DNA from: Armillaria gallica
Taxonomy: Eukaryota > Basidiomycota > Agaricomycetes > Agaricales > Physalacriaceae
DNA: 64,000 nt
Reading direction: 5' to 3'
Assembly (NCBI GenBank): GCA_037576215.1
Contig: JBANDB010000014.1
Location: forward strand, 868,001-932,000
Shown here piece after piece: positions 24,400-37,656 of this stretch (the stretch's first letter is position 1; the number at the start of each line of letters is the position of its first letter). A program made the translations under genes and the position numbers. A model generated the notes under the pieces. It was given only the letters and a program-made list of their open reading frames with translations, had not been told where the DNA came from and made no database searches.

Positions 24400-25346
24400 G
24401 TTCGCATCAGTGATAACTATTGTCTGGATAGGAAGAGGGGTTGGGTTCTCAGTAGTAATCATCAACGGTGAGAAAAGTACCCCCTTTCGTGTGACAAGAG
24501 GCGTTAGACAAGGAGATACGCTCTCCTTTCTCCTCTTCAATTTGGCTTGAACCCCTCGCCCAAATGCTCCGTGACTTGACTCTAGACCGGTACTAATGAT
24601 AGAGACCGTCTAATTGCGGTGTTATTTGCGGACAACAAGACGGTGTATCTATCGAATAACGACAGCTGGGAAGAACTTAAGGCGATGTTAGACCTGTAGT
24701 GTCTAGTATCTGGTGCAAATTCAACATCGAACAAAACGCAAGTAATACCCATTGGTAGCCTAGGTTACAGACAGACAGTCCTAGAAACGAGGAAGATAAG
24801 TCCAGTGCAGGTTGCCATCCTAGCGGACGTGCATGTTGTCCGTGACGGAGAGGCAGTACATGTCCTAGGCGCTTTTGTGGGTAACGAAGTAGATATGCCT
24901 GCACCGTGGACGCCAATCCTGTACCGCATGCAAGACAAAGTTGACATGTGGGAGAAGACCCAACCACTATAGAAGGACGACGATTGCTTATACAAATGTA
25001 TGCCGGTGGACTAACTCAGTTTCTGACGCGAGCGCGAGGGATACCGGATTCAGTGCTCCTACATATCCACAAGACGGTGAGCGAGTTTGCATGGGACCAC
25101 CAGGGTAAAACACCTTTGAATAGATCGATTATGTCGGCGACTATAGCTGAGGGGGGAATGCAGGTCCTAGATATAAAGATGAGAAACGATGCCATCGAAG
25201 TAATGAAACGTAAGGCGTACCTACGCTTCGATGTAGATTGGCCACTCACAGCATATGTAAGGAATGCTATAATAAATCGACACATTAAGCTAAGGGTATC
25301 CCCCGACCTGGGGGCTATGGCAAATACCGTACTGCCTGGACAGTGA
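24400..25346 (+). mobile_element. Degenerate LINE (non-LTR) reverse transcriptase fragment
   Basis: Plus-strand text reads FRVTRGVRQGDTLSFLLFNL at 24480-24547, the conserved RT motif before the active site. It is followed after stops by LFADNKTVYLSNNDSWEEL near 24625-24675, where the catalytic Asp-Asp of the FADD box has become Asp-Asn. In shifted frames come IPIGSLG, then VHVLGAFVGNEV and PILYRMQDKVDMWEK. A final 130-residue open frame (24948-25346) contains GRRLLIQMYAGGLTQFLTRA and FAWDHQGK, typical of the region downstream of RT in fungal LINEs. Multiple stops and frameshifts show it is dead. Endonuclease, RNase H and a poly(A) tail are not recognised. Confidence 0.85.
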
Positions 25347-25572
25347 ATGTACACGTTCTACACAAAAAGTGGGTTTCCTTCATACTTGACTTGTATAGCT
25401 AATCTAGTATCTGATGCTAGACTGGGTGACACTTGTCTATAATCATTACTGGATTCGTGCTTGTGAATTCGTTCGAGAGTAACCATCGACACTACGAGTC
25501 TGATTAGAAAATGTTGTAAATTTGCAGTGCTTGCGTGAGGTATACGATATGCTTGAAATATGAACAATGTCC

Positions 25573-26885
25573 CTAGTCCTCCCACGCGTTGACAACCTCC
25601 GACTGGTGAGTCATGATAGCCACATCCTTGCGGATGGGATTGACTCGTGGATACACAAACTACACAGACTTTAGTGGCAGATAGTGAGATAGCAGGCGTC
25701 GACTTACCCCTTCGTTATATTCGTGCATCACCTCAGCGGCGATGATTTCCTTGTCTTTTATAAGAGCCTTGTATGACGCAGTCATTGCATTCAACTGATA
25801 TAGAATTAGAATAACACTGGCGACAACTTTGAGAATCGTACCTGAAGTCCCACGACGCCCATGATGAGAAGCATGACCATCCAATTTGAAGAACCCGTCG
25901 CACACCACAGTAATGCATGTACAGGAGAATAGATGCAAAACAGTAACATCTCCAAGTCTCCGGGACTCCACATATCAATCTGTTGTACTCTGGACATCCG
26001 TTTCCCTGGAGTTGATTTTGGTGCGATCCCTAACAAAAACCGCCAGAACGCCAGGAAAGCCGCCCAAACTCCGGACTGGAATCGCGACAATATGGATGGT
26101 GGTTCGAGGGGCTCAAAATCCAGCTCTGCGGAAACATATCTAGCATTTGGGGAGGAGACAGGATCCGGCTGTTGGTGCAAGTGGTAGAGGCGAACACGGG
26201 TAAAGAGGTAAATGGAATTTGCCAATGAACCGGCGATAAGGAGAAAAGTTAACGGAACTGTCTGATGAAAAAGTCAGTGTAGGCGGAAAAGTAAGTGAAG
26301 GGATATGTACCCAGTCGAACCACGACACGCCCTCGTCTTCACGATACATATCCTCCCATCCTAGGTCAGAGTCTGGCACCTGCCGGACTTGGCTGACGCG
26401 CACACAGAGGTGGAACAGATGACACAATCCTCCAATAACTGACGCTGACGTCCTTGGTGCTGGTAAAGGGACATTGTGGGGGAAGAGAGCAATCTCAAAG
26501 GCAATTTGCGAAGGAAGAGATGTTATTCTGTGTGAATATGAGATATATTCAAGTAACTAGGAAGAAGACGCCACTTTTCGTATAAGCTCTTTCGGCGCAC
26601 TAATGCTCTCCTGGGCGTACCCAAGACACTGGGCCTAGGTTTTTTGAATTTATTTTGTTGAGGGGTCGAGAAAGGAGCCGGTCGTCGTGCGCGCGCTGCC
26701 TCCCAGTCAAAGGGTACCGACGACGAGATTGACGGCGTCGACGCGGGTGAATGGTGGATTCCGATGGAAACACGAGCTTTCCGGGGTGTCACGGGTAACG
26801 GAGCAGGGGACGCTGCCGACGACGACCCCGAGCTACGGGGGGAGTTTGAGTTGCCCTGGTTCGCTAGGCGCCTTCGAAAATCCAT
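25573..26885 (-). CDS. NUR1: Nuclear rim protein 1 (Nur1/DUF2418 family)
   Basis: Inner nuclear membrane protein; in yeast it works with Lrs4-Csm1 in rDNA and perinuclear chromatin tethering. Five exons on the minus strand: a basic, Ser/Pro-rich N-terminus (26885-26576, containing VTPRKARVS and RRKSLYEK), then ITSLPSQIAFEIALFPHNVP. Next comes the first half of the membrane domain to VSWFDW; TVPLTFLLIAGSLANSIYLF; a loop with RVQQIDMWSPGDLEMLLFCI; and further hydrophobic segments (HALLWCATGSSNWMVMLLIM). The last exon gives FVYPRVNPIRKDVAIMTHQS, a family-typical ending, with the stop at 25573. The start is the ATG 60 nt upstream of the CACGTG cluster shared with the next gene. Confidence 0.87.
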
Positions 26886-26947
26886 GAAGATGAAAGTGAT
26901 TGTTCACTGCCAAACAACGAAGACAATGGAACAGCTTTGTATGGAAA

Positions 26948-26976
26948 CACGTGCTGACCACGTGTGATTTCACGTG
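26948..26976. promoter_or_regulatory. Triple CACGTG E-box cluster in a divergent promoter
   Basis: Three perfect CACGTG palindromes at 26948-26953, 26959-26964 and 26971-26976, starting 11 and 12 nt apart. They lie between the divergent starts of NUR1 (26885) and the membrane coiled-coil gene (27196). CACGTG is the core site of bHLH factors such as the Cbf1 type. Use by either gene is inferred. Confidence 0.65.
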
Positions 26977-27195
26977 ATGTTGGTTACTTGGATAAGGGAA
27001 TTAAATTTCACCTCCCATCAAGAGTCTCTTGCTCTCCTTCTTCCACCACGAAGCGTCACCCATCTTCCCGTCCGCCCCCAACCTCCACCACGTCTATCCT
27101 ACGAACCCAAACCACATCCTTGTCGCCGAGCTCGTCAGTAAGGTTCGTATTTATCCTTTTTGCCTGGCTCTTTTCTCATCTTTGCTAGCGTCAGG

Positions 27196-28607
27196 ATGGC
27201 CCAACCCTCATCGTCTCATCATGGTGAGCGTCACCATCGTGAACGCTCGTCTTCTCACCATCACCACCGAACAATCTCATCAACCACCCTTCTTCTTGTT
27301 CTCTCGCTCGTCTTGGCCGTCCTTGCTGTAATGCTATCGATGCCCAGCAGCCAGAGTTCTGCAAATCCAGCCGATCCAACCTCGACTGGTATTCTCAACT
27401 ATCTTTCACCCAAACGATCGCAACAGCTTGTTGCCCGAGAAGCCGCTGTTACTCTGCGTGAGGCAGAGGTTGCCCGTCGAGAAGCTGAGCTTCTCGCTGG
27501 TGCGCCAGGCGGCATTGTTCCATCCCCGTCCCCCATCCTCTGCCCTCCTTGCACTCAGGCAACAACCGTAGAGACTGTCGTAGCTCCCGTTCAAACTGTT
27601 ATAAAGGAGGTTGTCAGGGAAGACTCTTTGACACCTCCAGGCTGGACAAGTCCTCGTATCGATGAGATCTTAGATCGGGAACTCAAGGTTGCAGAGCGTG
27701 AGAGGGATATCAGCAGGCGAGAGGAAGGCCTCAACCGACGTGAGCACGATGCTTCTCGTCGCGAGAGTTGGATCATGGAACAACTCATGTAAGCTACCCA
27801 TCGCCACTGGTACTACTTGTTTCTGGGATCTGATCTTATCTTATAGTGCCCTTGGCAACGACGAACCTGCGGTAGAGGAGGAGTACGTGTACGAGCCTTC
27901 AGGAAGGCGTAAAGCCAAGGTACCGCCGCCCCTCCCGCGCCGCTCCGAGCTTTGAGACGAAGGAGGATCGACATTTTTCTGCTTTATATATAGTCCGTAT
28001 AAGTCCCATCTGTACTCCCATAATCCCTCCTTCGTCCGGGCTTGGGGGACTAACGGTGTTTCATTCTCATTTGTCCCCCTCGTCCTTTTCTTTGGCATGG
28101 CCAGGTCAGACCGTCTTCTGGTACCACCAGGCGCGTCCTGCGACAGATCATTTTAGATCGTGTCTTTCGATCATATCGCGTTCACCACCACGTGATGTAC
28201 TCACTGTTTTGGTTCCGTATGGGGCCGTGCAGTTCCGTGACCTGGCCATTGTCCCATCTTACGGCCTTTTTAACACGATTGCTGACCGGATTTTTTGTTT
28301 CTTCTAGTATCAAGAACTCCCTCCTCTTATTGTTTCCGAAACTCAATATGAAACCGAAACCATGATTGTTACCCAAACTCAGACTGTCACAGTTCCACCG
28401 CCTGCCAATACCCGTTTCGCTGCTTCTCCGGCTCCCCAGCGAGCTGAATCTTCCACTGGCTCTGCTCCTCGCACCACTGCTGTCGAGGTGATCACAGAGG
28501 AGGTGGAGATTGAGGAGGAGGAAGAGGAAGATGAACCCACCACTGTAAGGGTTGTTCGTCCGAGGGCCACACGAAAAGTTCCTGGGCGATGGTTTGGCGG
28601 ATGGTAA
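27196..28607 (+). CDS. Single-pass membrane coiled-coil protein, function unknown
   Basis: Exons 27196-27788, 27847-27919 and 28308-28607 join in frame to give 321 residues. The N-terminus is His/Ser/Arg-rich, followed by one membrane helix (TTLLLVLSLVLAVLAVML, about residues 34-52). A heptad region repeats an xREAEVxRREAEL pattern; then comes a Pro/Cys turn (CPPCTQ) and a second coiled coil (AERERDISRREEGLNRREHD). The third exon adds tandem TQTQTVTV-like text, a run of acidic residues and a basic, Trp-ending tail. The second intron is 388 nt, far longer than any other here. If it is not spliced, translation ends at 27955 with a PPPLPRR tail (233 residues). No homologue recognised. Confidence 0.7.
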
Positions 28608-28982
28608 ACATTTGGTTTTGGTTGATGTCTTTTCTGTTTCTTGTGTTTTTATTTCTCTTGCTTGCTTGTTTCTTTCTTTTATTCCACCCATCAACTCCTG
28701 CTTTTGTCGTGCTCTTGTTTCTTTTTCAAACACTTATGAAGTAGAGACGGACACGTTTTACGACTAACGTTACGAACTATGATTTACCAATAGTTAGTGT
28801 AGATTAGTTAGGATACTTACGATACACCTTGGAGAAAATACATGGGTCAAACTGTTCATACCTTTTTGGGGGCCTTTGCGCAACATGCATCAACACAAAA
28901 ATCTTGTTCTTTACCGCGTACGCGTAGATGCGCTAAGTTCTTACTCTTTCGTGCAATCTACGAAGGGCGTCGTATTAGACAT
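28608..28982. other. Intergenic, nothing recognised
   Basis: Pyrimidine-rich 3'UTR-like sequence followed by the upstream region of the mitochondrial Phe-tRNA synthetase gene. No additional gene. Confidence 0.4.
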
Positions 28983-30448
<1,466 letters not shown>

Positions 30449-30548
30449 TTAGCAGGTACTAACTATACTATGTTCTAGCATCCTGGGTACATCATAATAG
30501 AATAACACCACCATTCCCCAACATAAGGATCAAGATGTATCCCTAGGA

Positions 30549-31387
30549 TCATGACGTTTCCTGTGCCACTCCAACCTGCGCTGCTCTAAGAACACGATCC
30601 TTTATGGTGTATCCAGTTTTTTGGCAATCAATGACTGTCCCGGCCTCCTTGCCTGGTATTGGCGCCTGGTAGAGGGCCTCATGACGATTAGGATCAAACG
30701 CGTCGCCAGTAGGATCGAAAGGTTTGACGTGGTATTTGAAAAGCGTCTGGAGAAGCTGCCGCTGGGTCAGTTCGACACCAGTGTAGAGCTCGCGAAGGTG
30801 AGCTTCGGGAGGTTTTGTAGAAGATGCTTCATGCGAAGGCTGTGATGAAGGAGCAGATGACTCGTCGGAGACAGGCTTGTCTTCTGTTGTCGGGGGTTCA
30901 AGGGCAGACAAAGGCACTGACTTCAATGCCAGCGTGAGGACGTCGACCGTCTCGAGCAAGTCAGAGGCAAAGCGGGTGATAGCAAAGTCCCGTGTCTGCT
31001 CTTTTTCTCGAGCAGCATTCCGCTGGAAGTTTAGAAAGTCTGCTTGTAGGTACCGCAGCCGTCCCTAGACTCATTCGTCAGCTTCGGCGCTGGCCAAGAC
31101 AACCGGAAACATACGGTCAAGTCAACGACTTCCTCCTCCTTCGCCTTCAGTTTTTTAAGCTCCTCTGCACATTGGGGCTTTTCGGCGGGTGCCGCTTCCC
31201 CTTCCTTCACCTCCTCCTTCCCCTCTTCCGCTGCCTCTGGCTTTGTTTCTCCGTTATTGACATCGGAATAATGACGCCGCCCGCGAAAGGTCGAAAAGGA
31301 ATGTGTGAAAGCTGCAGAACGTGCAAGGGTTCTGGACGACAGTGAAGCCGTACAGGAACGAAAGAGCTGAAGGGAATACGAGCTCAT
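30549..31387 (-). CDS. MGE1: Mitochondrial GrpE nucleotide exchange factor
   Basis: Nucleotide exchange factor for matrix Hsp70 (Ssc1), needed for protein import and folding. Two exons, 31115-31387 and 30549-31064, give 262 residues. The first 40 residues are rich in Ser, Arg and hydrophobics with few acids, a typical matrix presequence, followed by an acidic Glu/Lys linker. The helical dimer region spans the splice: EELKKLKAKEEEVVDLTV then GRLRYLQADFLNFQRNAARE, and ETVDVLTLALKSVP. The C-terminal beta domain has the signature HEALYQAPIPGKEAGTVIDC and KTGYTIKDRVLRAAQVGV, close to the GrpE consensus. The gene is transcribed away from the C1-THF synthase gene, with which it shares a short upstream region. 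Confidence 0.96.
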
Positions 31388-31633
31388 CGTCGTTGAGCTG
31401 GTGGATGACCGGAATTGGGTAATTTTTGTGTACCATCGTGGGAATATCCGGATCCTACAGGCAACGATTTTTTTTCGTTAAATGATTTTTCTTCCGTCCG
31501 TCTTTGTCCTGTCGAGTCAGTCTGCAAAAGAAAATCCAGGAATTTCTGGGTCTTCTTGAAATTTCTACTGCTCTACGCTCTTTCTCTGCCTCGCATATGC
31601 TTATTTCTGTCATTTCATAGCCTGCTTGCCAAT

Positions 31634-34600
31634 ATGCTCGCCAAAGTTCGGCATTTACGGCTATTCTACCAAACTGATGCAAATAACACGGCTCTCCGAA
31701 AGGGGCACCTCGCGCGCGTATGTCCGCAACTCGCTTTTCGTCTCACTCGTCGTACGATGGCAGGTTCTGCAACTAAAATCGACGGTACAGCCATTGCCAA
31801 GTATGCTATTTTCACGGTATTTGTCGCCGCTGTGTTCGACTCATTCCTCTTTCTACAGATCTGTTCGCGATGGAGTAGCAGCCCGCATCAAGGCGAAGCA
31901 GGAGACGTTCCCGCGATTTCAGCCACAGCTGGCCATCATTCAGGCCGGCCAGCGCCCGGACTCATCAACGTATGTCCGGATGAAAGCAAAGGCTGCAGGG
32001 GAAGTTGGAATCAAGTTCAAGCATGTCACACTTCCTGCTGAGGCTACCGTCGACGAGGTTGTGGAGGCTATCAAGCGTCTCAATGACGATGAAAGTGTTA
32101 GCGGCGTTCTGGTGCAACTTCCTTTGGGCGAACACGTCTCTCCCGAGGGCGAAAGACTGGTGACGGAAGCAGTCAGCCCCGAGAAGGATGTAGACGGGTG
32201 CGTAGACACTCAAAGCATATTCGTCTGTTATCTTTGAACGATGCCATAGATTCCACGCGTACAATATCGGCCACCTTTCATCTCGGGCTTCAGATCCTAT
32301 CTTCGCCCCTGGCACGCCTTCTGCAGTCATCCGGCTACTGGAAACAACCGGCGTCTCGATTTCTGGTGCTCATGCTGTCGTACTTGGTCGTAGTGATATT
32401 GTGGGCAGTCCCGTGGCTTCGATGCTCAGACATAAAGATGCGACGGTCACCCAATGTCACAGTCGGACAAGAGATATTGAATCAATTGTATGTGTGCATC
32501 TTCATACTCCGTTATCAAGACCTGAACATCATCGAAGGTCAAAACTGCCGATATCCTCGTAGCCGCCATCGGTAAACCGGAATATGTTAAAGGATCCTGG
32601 ATTAAACCTGGTGCCGTCGTTATTGACGTTGGCATCAATTATGTTCCTGGTAAGTACCGAATGTATTGCATTAATCGTACTAACGAGACATCAGATGCCA
32701 CCAAGAAGTCCGGTCAACGTCTTGTTGGGGATGTGGAATACTCCACCGCGTTTGAGATTGCCTCATTTATCACACCGGTACCTGGCGGTGTTGGCCCTAT
32801 GACCGTCGCGATGCTTATGGAAAACACTTTGAAGTCTGCTGAACAACTGTGGCAAAAGTCCAGGGATAGGAAAGTGAAACCATTGAAGCTCAACATTCTT
32901 GAGAAAGTTCCCAGCGATATCGAAATTGCCATGGCACAGACGCCAAAACCTGTTGCTGAACTCGCAAAGGAATTGGGACTGCTTCCGGACGAAGTAGAAA
33001 GTTACGGCAAATACAAAGCTAAAGTCGAACTTAGCGTTCTGGATCGCCTTGCTCATCGTAAGGATGGAAAGTACATCGTAATCTCCGGGTATGTCTGGTT
33101 GCAACGACGCGACCACTAGCAGCTAATTTGCTATACAGAATTACCCCTACGCCGCTTGGGGAAGGCAAGTCTACGACGACAATCGGTCTGGCGCAAGCAT
33201 TGGGTGCCGAATTGGGGCGACCAGCGTTTGCATGTGTCCGTCAACCAAGTCAAGGACCTACCTTTGGAATTAAGGGTGGTGCTGCAGGTGGAGGTTACAG
33301 TCAAGTTATTCCCATGGACGAGGTAAAAAAATTTTCGCATTCCATGTATACATTTCTCTTACCTGGTACAGTTCAATCTTCATCTAACCGGTGATATCCA
33401 TGCCGTGACAGCAGCGAATAACTTACTCGGTATGCCTACTGCTCAGTGCTACTTGCGTATATTTGAACTCAAAGCAATCTAGCGGCTGCTCTCGACGCTC
33501 GTATATTCCATGAGGCCACCCAATCAGACAAGGTTTGCTCATAAATATAGGAAGAGAAAGGCGGCTCAAGTCTATTTTAGGCTCTTTTCAGCCGTCTAGT
33601 TCCTACGAAGAAGGGTAAACGCGAATTTGCGCCCTTGATGTTCAAGCGTCTTAAAAAATTGGGCATCGATAAGACCGATCCGAATTCCCTGACACCCGAA
33701 GAAATCACTCGCTTTGCTCGTCTTGATGTTGATTTGGATACAATCACATGGAACCGGGTCCTCGACACTAACGACCGCTTTTTGCGTAAGATCACCATCG
33801 GCCAGAATTCCACTGAGCAGGGACACGAGCGTGTCACTGGGTTCGATATTGCCGTAGCGAGCGAATGCATGGCTGTCCTGGCACTCACTACTGGTCTTGA
33901 AGACATGAAGGAACGTCTTGGAGCAATGGTGGTCGCCACAAGTAAACAAGGGGACCCTATCACCGCCGATGATATTGGCGTTTCAGGCGCACTTGCTGTT
34001 CTTCTCAAGGATGCTATCAAGCCGAACTTGATGCAAACTCTACAGGTCTTAAACATATATTGGTTTCAAGTTGTGTTATTTATCATGGCTTTAGGGAACT
34101 CCAGTTTTCGTCCACGCGGGACCTTTTGCCAACATCGCTCATGGAAACTCTTCCATTCTTGCTGATCGCGTCGCGCTCAAGCTGGCGGGCACCGAAGAAG
34201 GCGATTCCTCTGATCGCATAGGCTATGTCCTCACCGAGGGTGGTTTCGGGGCTGATATGGGGATGGAGAAGTTCTGCAACATAAAGTGTCGAGTTAGTGG
34301 CCTTACGCCTGATGCAACCGTCATTGTTGCGACCACTCGTGCCCTGAAAATGCATGGCGGCGGACCTGACGTGACACCTGGGAAAGCTCTTCACGAGACA
34401 TATACCAAGGAGGATCTTGTTACGTTGAAGGAAGGATGCAAGAACTTGGTCAAGCACATCCAAAACTCCAAGAAATTCGGCATCAAGGTCTTGGTTGCCA
34501 TCAACCAGTTTGCGTGAGTGACTTTTTATTCTCATGATTGAGGTCCTTAGTGACCCTGGGCATCTAGATCCGACACAGCAGCAGAACTTGCTCTCGTTCG

Positions 34601-35249
34601 CGATGAGGCTCTTGCTGGAAGCGCCGATGCTGCCGTTGTGAGCAACCACTGGGCTGAAGGTGGCGCTGGTGCTCGTGCTTTAGCCGAAGCTGTGATCGCC
34701 ACCTGCGAAGGCCCTTCGCAGTTCAGATATCTCTATGATTTGGATTTACCGATCGCTGAAAAGATTTCTATTATATCCAAAGAAATCTATGGCGCCGATG
34801 GTATTGAGCTTAGTGAGCTTGCGCAGAAACAAGTTGATACCTATACCCGTCAAGGCTATCAAGGCCTTCCTAGTGAGTTTTACCATTGTCATGTAATGGC
34901 GTCTCCTTATCGCTTCCCAGTCTGCATGGCCAAGACCCAGTACTCATTCTCCCATGATCCTAAACTCAAGGGAGTGCCGACAGGTGTGTTCTGTTATCTT
35001 GATTGCTCTTCGTCTGACGAATGCGCTCTATCTTTATAGGCTTTACGATTCCTATTCGGGCAGTACGGCTGTCGGCTGGTGCAGGCTTTTTGTACCCTAT
35101 CCTCGGAGACATGCAAACCATGCCTGGCCTTGGAACACGTCCAGGTGAGCATCAGGTTTCTCCGCAATGAATTGCTAATGGAGCCGTATACAGGATTCTG
35201 GGAAGTCGGCTTAGACCCTGACTCAGGTAGAGTTGTAGGTTTGTTCTAA
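31634..35249 (+). CDS. ADE3: Trifunctional C1-tetrahydrofolate synthase
   Basis: Interconverts one-carbon folates: methylene-THF dehydrogenase, methenyl-THF cyclohydrolase and 10-formyl-THF synthetase in one chain, feeding purine and Met/thymidylate synthesis. The dehydrogenase/cyclohydrolase part has [16 protein letters not shown] with the YxxxK catalytic pair, [37 protein letters not shown] and [17 protein letters not shown]. The synthetase part has [20 protein letters not shown] (nucleotide loop), [88 protein letters not shown] and [16 protein letters not shown]. About a dozen short introns. The conserved cytosolic start is 31757 ([10 protein letters not shown]), but an in-frame ATG at 31634 adds a basic 41-residue leader. 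Part of this gene is duplicated in inverted form at 9724-10250. Confidence 0.95.
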
Positions 35250-35823
35250 TCTCATCAGGTCTTTATGGCCACCGCCCGCATGAGCTGTTCTCAACAAGCA
35301 GCAAGTCTATACATATCTTCATCAGGTAGGATAGACGCATAAAGCCGTCTCAACACGGATTACTCTGCTCAACGTAGAGATGAAGAGCACTTATATTATT
35401 GTGTCCGTGTATTAGATCTAGGCTTGCACGTAGACATAGACATGATATCTAGTTTGCGGAGGAGAGTAGAGATTTATTTGTTTGTAAACAAAAGAAAGAT
35501 TGTTGTACCTTTACTGTGCTCGTCGGTGTTTGCCGTGATCATTCCCTTCATCTGTTCCTTGGGCGCTCAACCGAAGTTATTGAGTCTCCGGCACCCTGGG
35601 AAGTTGTATGCCCAGGATACCGTATGCAGGCATGCGCAGGGACTTTCGAGGATTGCACCGACCAACTTTGGTTCAACCGCTATCCGTATAATTGACCGCG
35701 CTGGAGCCTTGTGGCACCGTACAGTGCTCGAGGAACAAGTAAGCGACGACTCGATGAATCCGCGATGTCCATTGATCATCAAGAAAAGATTTGTCGAACC
35801 CGCACTTTCTCCTCACGCCCATC
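35250..35823. other. Intergenic, nothing recognised
   Basis: Presumed C1-THF synthase 3'UTR and dehydrogenase promoter. Open frames here have no family resemblance and no coding-like splice pattern. Confidence 0.4.
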
Positions 35824-37279
35824 ATGTTGGCCAAGTTCAAGAATTTTGCAGGAATGGTGTATTTCTTACTCGCAGTCTTCAAGTGGGATAGGTATCGTCG
35901 CATTACATTTGATCCCTCAAAGGATCTACCAGACTTAGATGGCAAGGTCGCAATCGTGACGGGCGGAAAGTGCGTACGAAACCTTCTATGGAATTCTCAG
36001 GACTGAACTCGGTGGCCGTCCAGCACAGGAATCGGGTTCAGCACCGTAAAGCACTTGGTATGCAATTATGTCATTCTTGAGCCACAACTTACTAAGAAAG
36101 CGTACAGGCGCGTCGTGGCGCCAAGGTCTACATTGCTGGGCGAAATCCTACCAAGGTGGCCGATGCCATAGAGCGCCTCAAGGCTGAGGGCATAACGGGA
36201 AAGGTGGAATATCTTCACCTAGACTTGCTCGATCCGCACAGTGCCTCGGAGGCAGCAAAAGCCTTCCTAGCTCTAGAGAATCGCCTGGACATTCTTAGTA
36301 GGTATATCGTCCACCGAGTATTCGTCTTCTAATAGCAGCACAGTTAACAACGCCGCCCTGTATGTACTCTATGTCTGTTCTACTACTATCATTTCAAACC
36401 ATTCAATACTTTCTCGCTCAGTTTGATCCAAGATCCAGTTGAATACCACTATGGTGTGTTGTCACTCATTCCTGTGGTATAATCTTACTGAGCTGTTTGT
36501 ATCATAGGTATCGCCGACCATATGCTCACAAAGTGTGTGCCTTTTGCGCCTAGAGTTCGCCCTCCGACTTTTACTTACATTCCCCAAAAGTCACATCGGT
36601 CATTTTATATTCACGACAGGTCTTCTTCCAGTTATGAAAACCACAGCTGAACTTGGAAACACGTCCAGTGGCCGAATTGTCGTGGTTCGTCTTCTCTTCT
36701 CTTGCTCAGATTTACGTTGACAAATTCATTTTTATCTTACAACAGGTTTCTTCCGGTGGCCATTTATATGCGCCGGAGACTACCAGGTTCAGGAGTGTCG
36801 AAGATCTCAACAACGAATATGCTGATCATCCAGCGCCCTACTATGGTCGATACTGTAGGCATTCTTTCATCCGTTCAATGAGCTGAATTTTGAATGCAAC
36901 ACATACTGCAGGTGCAGGAAAACTCACCAATGTCCTCTTCGCCAAAGAACTTCAGCGACGCCTTGACGCTGACGGCGCCAACATCACTGTGATGTCTCTG
37001 CATCCTGGGAATGTCAATACCTTTTCCTACGTATCGCCCTTTCCACGCGTAACAGAGTTGTTGATGCGCATGCTGTTCATGCACCCCGACATTGGTGCAT
37101 ACACCTCCGTATTCGCTGCTGCTTCGCCGGAAGTCGATGCCGATCCGCGATATAAGGGAGGGTATCTGGAGCCTGTTGCACAACTCGGCGAGGCCTCCAA
37201 GACAGCCTGTGATCCGGAAGTGGCGAGGGAGCTGTGGCAGACGACTGAGAAAATTGTGGAAGGGATGGTTTCCCCTTAA
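35824..37279 (+). CDS. Short-chain dehydrogenase/reductase
   Basis: NAD(P)-dependent oxidoreductase of the SDR superfamily, retinol/WW-domain oxidoreductase-like type. The N-terminus has a hydrophobic stretch (AGMVYFLLAVF) that may anchor it to a membrane. Then DLDGKVAIVTGG spliced to NTGIGFSTVKHLARRGAKV gives the TGxxxGIG cofactor motif, with YIAGRNP after it. NNAAL is encoded on a very short exon. The catalytic Ser sits in VVSSGGH and the Tyr/Lys pair in Y-C-A-G-K, completed across the splice near 36855/36910. The C-terminal half has HPGNVNTF and a substrate-loop region. At least eight introns, including tiny exons near 36340-36360 and 36420-36530. Length about 320 residues, normal for the family. 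Substrate unknown. Confidence 0.9.
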
Positions 37280-37656
37280 TGGTGGTTCCGAGTTGAGTTG
37301 CCTGAAGGATTCAACTTGATTCCTTGGAAATATTATCTTCGCCATCTTCCAAGTTCTTATTTGATTTGATGATATATAGAAAATCTATATCTGCTATCGT
37401 GAAGCACCCATTGGTGCCTTGGTCGGGGTCTGTACGGTACTCCGTCGATTCCAACCGCGCCGTAGTAAGTACCCGGTTACGTTTCTGTATATTCATGCGA
37501 CTGGTGTAACCGGTATCGTCGCATTAGGACATCCGTTGAATATCATGGGAATCAAGTAGTTGCAGAGTCCGATTTCCACTCCAGCGCAACCTCAGAATTT
37601 ATCTTCCCTGTAATGATACACGAATATGATAATATGCTTTGCTTCTCCTATTAAAT
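37280..37656. other. Convergent 3' region, nothing recognised
   Basis: About 380 nt between two convergent genes (dehydrogenase and fructose-1,6-bisphosphatase), likely shared 3'UTR/terminator sequence, AT-rich. No gene. Confidence 0.4.

Noticed and set aside
28842..28982. Earlier in-frame ATG for the mitochondrial Phe-tRNA synthetase
   Set aside because: The presequence-like MQNLRLPRFFAF begins at 28983; the extra residues contain several cysteines and do not resemble the family.
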